A DNA stretch of 64,000 nt from positions 4,053,001 through 4,117,000 of the forward strand of contig CM034112.1 of assembly GCA_019914945.1 (NCBI GenBank). Direction: 5' to 3'. The first letter of the stretch is position 1, and each line of letters opens with the position of its first letter. Below, one piece after another: positions 60,521 to 64,000 of the stretch. The notes under the pieces are model-generated. The model saw only the letters and a program-made list of their open reading frames with translations, had not been told where the DNA came from and did no database searches. The DNA is from Typha latifolia. Its lineage: Eukaryota; Streptophyta; Magnoliopsida; Poales; Typhaceae. The position numbers were made by a program, and so were the translations under genes.

Positions 60521-61189
60521 ATTATTTCGTTGGCAATTAAGTGAACAAAATCTTATATTAATTGTGTTGATATATTTATGTAAAGAGCATGATGTAAAAG
60601 ATTAGTTTAAATAAATGTTTTGTTATGTGTTCTTGCATTCCGACATTTGAATGCTCTTGCCCGAGGACAGAAGCCAATGTTAGGCATTCGACCGACCCCT
60701 TAGGCATTCAAACGTGAAAGCTTGAGATTCTTAGGTGTTCAAACAATCTTTGGAGATGTTCGAATGCATTTCTGGAGAATAGTGGGCTTCCTTTGGCATT
60801 TGAAATAACCCTTTGGCACTTGAATGCGTTTCCCTAGGAACAAAATGACTTTTAGGCTTTTGAATGGTTTGGGATGTTGACTCCAATTTATTAAGGGTGT
60901 TCGATGGCACTTACGAAGCTGACTTACTGACTTAAAATAGGTTTCTAATTTATTTTGCAAATTTATATAACTCTATGAACCCTAGAAAAGGTTGACTTGA
61001 TTGAAGAACAAGAATTGAAGCCCTAGCAAAAATTTTGTTGAGAGTTCTTCATTGATTAAGAATATAAAGGATTTGAGCGATAAAGATTCTTCTTAAATGC
61101 TTCATCATTAATCTTGATACAATTCATTATCTCGAGAGTTATTGAGACAAGTTTGTACGATCTCAAGCGTCAAAGAGATTGGTACAATC

Positions 61190-62059
61190 TGATACGATCT
61201 CCTCTTAGGCTAAAGTTCGATCTATCGCGCTTTTTATATTTGGACAAGATCTGGCATGAAATTTTAAAAATAGATCTCGGAAGATATAGTCGTCGGATTG
61301 ATGTGAAATTTTGATATGTTGTAGCCCTAGAAAAGAGCTTTCCAAAAAATCTAGTGTTAGAGAAATCGGACGGTGGAATCTCAAGATATAATCTGAGAAG
61401 TAGATGAACGTCAGGGAGTTTGTCTATGGATCCGTGGATGGAGGCACGAGATCCTAGATGATGATGGATGGTGGTGGATCGGCGATAATAGGGTGACACC
61501 GGTGAGTAAGTGGAGATGGAAGGATAATGGAAAGGGGAGATCGTATCAAGAGTGGTATTAGAGCTACCGTTTCTTGGACACGCGCTTTCGATGACAACCA
61601 CCAGAGTTATGGTTGCATAGCGAAACGAGGAGGAAGAGATCTCCCTAATAGAGGAGAGGGAGATGGCTACAAGAACTTTCACCCGCGGAACCGCCCAACC
61701 AAATCTAAATACCAAAGAGCCTAGCGTTCAAGCCATGATTGGGTCTCTTTCCGAGCAAATGGCTATCAATAACCAGATGATGATGGAGATGATGCGGGAA
61801 ATACAGGCAACAAGAGAAGCCATGGCGAACGGAAATGCACCAACGACCTCACGACGCGAGTCCACCCTCATGAACTCGCCGCCACCGATTCAAAATTTGC
61901 ACCAACAAGAACCTTTGCTGCCACCACCCTATGGGCAGAGGCAAGCAAAGATAGTTCCACTAGGCCCAATTGCATGTGAGCCCATCCGACGAGCGATCAA
62001 AGATATTTCGAAAGTGTATCCATGCTCGAGACGACATCGATGAAGTCCGAATCGTATCA
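61190..62059. mobile_element. Chimeric gypsy LTR containing PBS and gag of the opposite strand
   Basis: Termini are TGATACGAT (61190) and ATCGTATCA (62059), with exact 5-bp duplications CAATC at 61185-61189 and 62060-62064. The outer parts are minus-oriented LTR. The middle, from about 61545 to 62015, is plus-oriented: LTR end GATCGTATCA, the PBS-like TGGTATTAGAGCTACC, then gag (61663-62010) similar to 41150-40810. Confidence 0.8.
61587..62043 (+). pseudogene. gag N-terminal fragment inside chimeric LTR
   Basis: The open frame around 61663-62043 has AINNQMMMEMMREIQATREA and LPPPYGQRQAK, matching the minus-strand gag at 41211-40651. It has Gln (CAG) where that copy has a TAG stop. It ends at the LTR junction. 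Confidence 0.8.
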
Positions 62060-62345
62060 CAATCAACCACGTGAAGTAATTCACCCAGGATCCAGCGAAC
62101 AAGAAATCTTCAAATATAGCTGTGGGATTTAGTGGGTAATTTGTAAACAGTTCTTGTACTTACTTTTTATTGGTGGTTAATTTGATCCTAGTGAAAAGGA
62201 TCCGTGTTTTTACCATAGTTTGAGGATTTCCATGTAAATCTTGTATGTTTGCATTACTTACTATTTATTGTTCATTATTTATAGTCAAGTTTTCTCATAA
62301 GAGGTTGTACAGTTTAAATTAGGGGTTTGCCCTAGATTTTCCATG

Positions 62346-64000
62346 ATTTTTTCTTTCTGAATTGAGCTCCATTTTCATAGTTTGAGTAGTATTCATACTT
62401 CTATGTCCTACGTGGTTCTAGTTCTTAAATTATGACTCTTTTAAAGTATTTTTCAGACCTAATAGGATTTTATTTTTGATCTTAGATTTGATTTTTGACT
62501 TTGACTTAAATTTTTACCTTTCATATCTCTAACTCTAGTAGAGCTTTTACATCACAAGATAATCAGTGAGCAAATTCAGCATAATTATAAAGTGTGTTAC
62601 AAGATTGGTTTATTGAGATTACATGCCTAGTGAGTTTAAATATAAGAAGACTTCTCACCAAGAGAGATAGGGCATCATAGTCAATAGCTAGTAGAAGATA
62701 ATGCTCAAGACTGGCCGTAGCCTCCTTCAAAGCCTAAGAAAGTTTGAGTGCATTTGTTTAAGGGATATAAAGATGAGATTTAATTACTTATCTCGTAGGC
62801 GTCACATAATTTCATATTTGGTACAAAACTAATAGACAAGATTAAGGATTGGGATCGAATGCTATATCTCTTTTAGAGAAAATAAAGCATCCTATAGGGT
62901 AGTATGATATATCCAAAGTGAAAGGATAATAATTTTATTACTATATTGCTCTTATATTAAGAAATAATAAATTTAGATATATAAATAATAAATTAACAGT
63001 CTTAATTACTCAAATTTTATTTTTATTTTTTTGTCTTTTTCTTAGTATTTTATATTTACATTTATCTTTTTATTAGAATTACTACAATACCCTTTATTTA
63101 TCTTTTAATAATAGACTTTTTATTATTAAACATTTTCATATATACTCATTCTATTATTTGTATTATTTTTTGTTTTAATTCTGATTATTTTGAATTGAAC
63201 ATGATTAATTTTGATAATTAACATAATATAAGTTAATGATATTTAATGATATAATGTAAATTTGAGGTAGTCAACAATAATTTAAAATAGTAATTGACAT
63301 TATTAATTTTCTTTACTGAGGATAATAATATGATTTTATTTAGTTATCCTATAAATAGTCTTGTATGAACCAAACGGTAGACTAAAATTATAATATGAGA
63401 TTAGTAATCCCAAGAAATATGTAATCTTTGGAATAAGCCTAGGGATGACTTATCGCCTTTTATTCAATTCGAAAGGAAAGTGAGTTGCAACACTAGCCAA
63501 TCGTGTTGGTACAGTGGGTTCCCATACCCACTAGTCAAAAAAAATAATAAAAAAAAAGCTTGCCAGAGCAGCTCAAACCTCCGATCAGGAAACAGGAGTG
63601 ATAATTGGCCCTATGAGAGTGGGAAAATGCGAAAGCTTGCCATGACAAGGAAACTTATCAAGAGAACGAAGAAGCGAGCCAAACAAAAAGGAGTAAGGAC
63701 TCATATAACTTGAAACCCTCATTTTGTATTGCTAAGACATACACATAACGAGAAATTACAATCGAATCCTGAATTTGAGACTTTCTACACTAAAACTATT
63801 CTTTTAATTTTGTAGTTGGATCACTCTAAGCCCAACTCACACGTAGTAAAGCAAGCGTACAATCAATCGGTGTATGGAAGTTTAATGAAACTATATGAAA
63901 ACAGAGGATTGAGGGGCACAATTAATTCCTTGGCCCAGATCCACTATTGGAAGGAAGAAGGAAGTCTATGAACCGAAAATTCAAAGTTTGGGTCTTATAC
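62346..64000. other. AT-rich right end, no gene recognised
   Basis: No domain, LTR pair or paralogous block is recognisable. The Lys/Arg-rich ORF at 63480-63713 lacks an ATG at its called start, spans an A-run and has no known motif. Confidence 0.5.

Larger units (their letters stand above)
60525..62345 (+). repeat. Copia-type LTR, probable, interrupted at 61190-62064
   Basis: Resembles the LTR at 47928 in order of parts: a start like GGCAATTAAGTGAACAAAATCTTAT, a region of TTCGAA-like motifs (60645-60900), a TATATAA at about 60963, and a T-rich end with GGGGTTTGCCCTAG. Both ends are estimates, and no PBS or PPT is seen next to it, so it may be a solo LTR. Confidence 0.5.

Noticed and set aside
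63480..63713. Basic 77-aa ORF near the right edge
   Set aside because: No ATG at the called start, includes an A-run, no recognisable motif.

Overview
This is plant nuclear DNA: AT-rich spacers, three-exon genes with GT/AG introns, and layers of LTR retrotransposons, a LINE tail, a SINE and hAT-like elements. The gene exon 1 is strongly GC-rich while introns and spacers are AT-rich, a gradient typical of monocots. I cannot name the species. No rRNA, tRNA gene or CRISPR array is visible.

The only cellular genes are a cluster of L-gulono-1,4-lactone oxidase-like (GULLO) flavoproteins. Copy A is on the minus strand (7637 to 2526). Copies C (24632-28392) and D (51476-54848) are on the plus strand. 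All three are intact and share identical exon sizes (684, 256 and 815 nt) and a 584-residue product with a signal peptide, a PCMH-type FAD domain and an ALO domain. Copy B (20009 to about 20335) is a broken exon 1 fused to spacer DNA. Promoter-like 'ghosts' near 20.6, 32.05 and 60.15 kb suggest further lost copies. A and B share one promoter layout and face away from each other; C and D share another and lie in tandem within large duplicated blocks.

Layout: 1-1316 LINE remnant; 2526-7745 copy A, with a hAT-like element in intron 2; 7.9-12.3 kb spacer of foldback and roughly 480-bp repeats; 12.3-19.2 kb nest of related gypsy-type LTRs and gag remnants; 19.2-20.3 kb copy B; 20.3-24.4 kb spacer with a solo LTR; 24.4-28.4 kb copy C; 29.3-32.6 kb spacer with an LTR, a SINE and a ghost promoter; 32621-35848 gag-only gypsy element; 36.4-48.7 kb rearranged Ty1/copia element(s) with 1.35-kb inverted arms and a Ty3/gypsy element nested inside; 48.7-50.4 kb LTR remnants; 50.4-54.9 kb copy D; 55.3-62.3 kb LTR insertions (one carrying a hAT-like element, one a chimeric LTR); 62.3-64 kb no recognised feature.

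The most unusual signal is a cluster of the palindrome TTCGAA (usually GCGTTCGAACGC) placed about 40-80 bp upstream of a TATA box. It occurs in LTRs of both the gypsy and copia superfamilies and in front of an extra ORF in the copia element. Because the blocks around A-D are paralogous, several insertions can be ordered in time using empty sites in the sister block.
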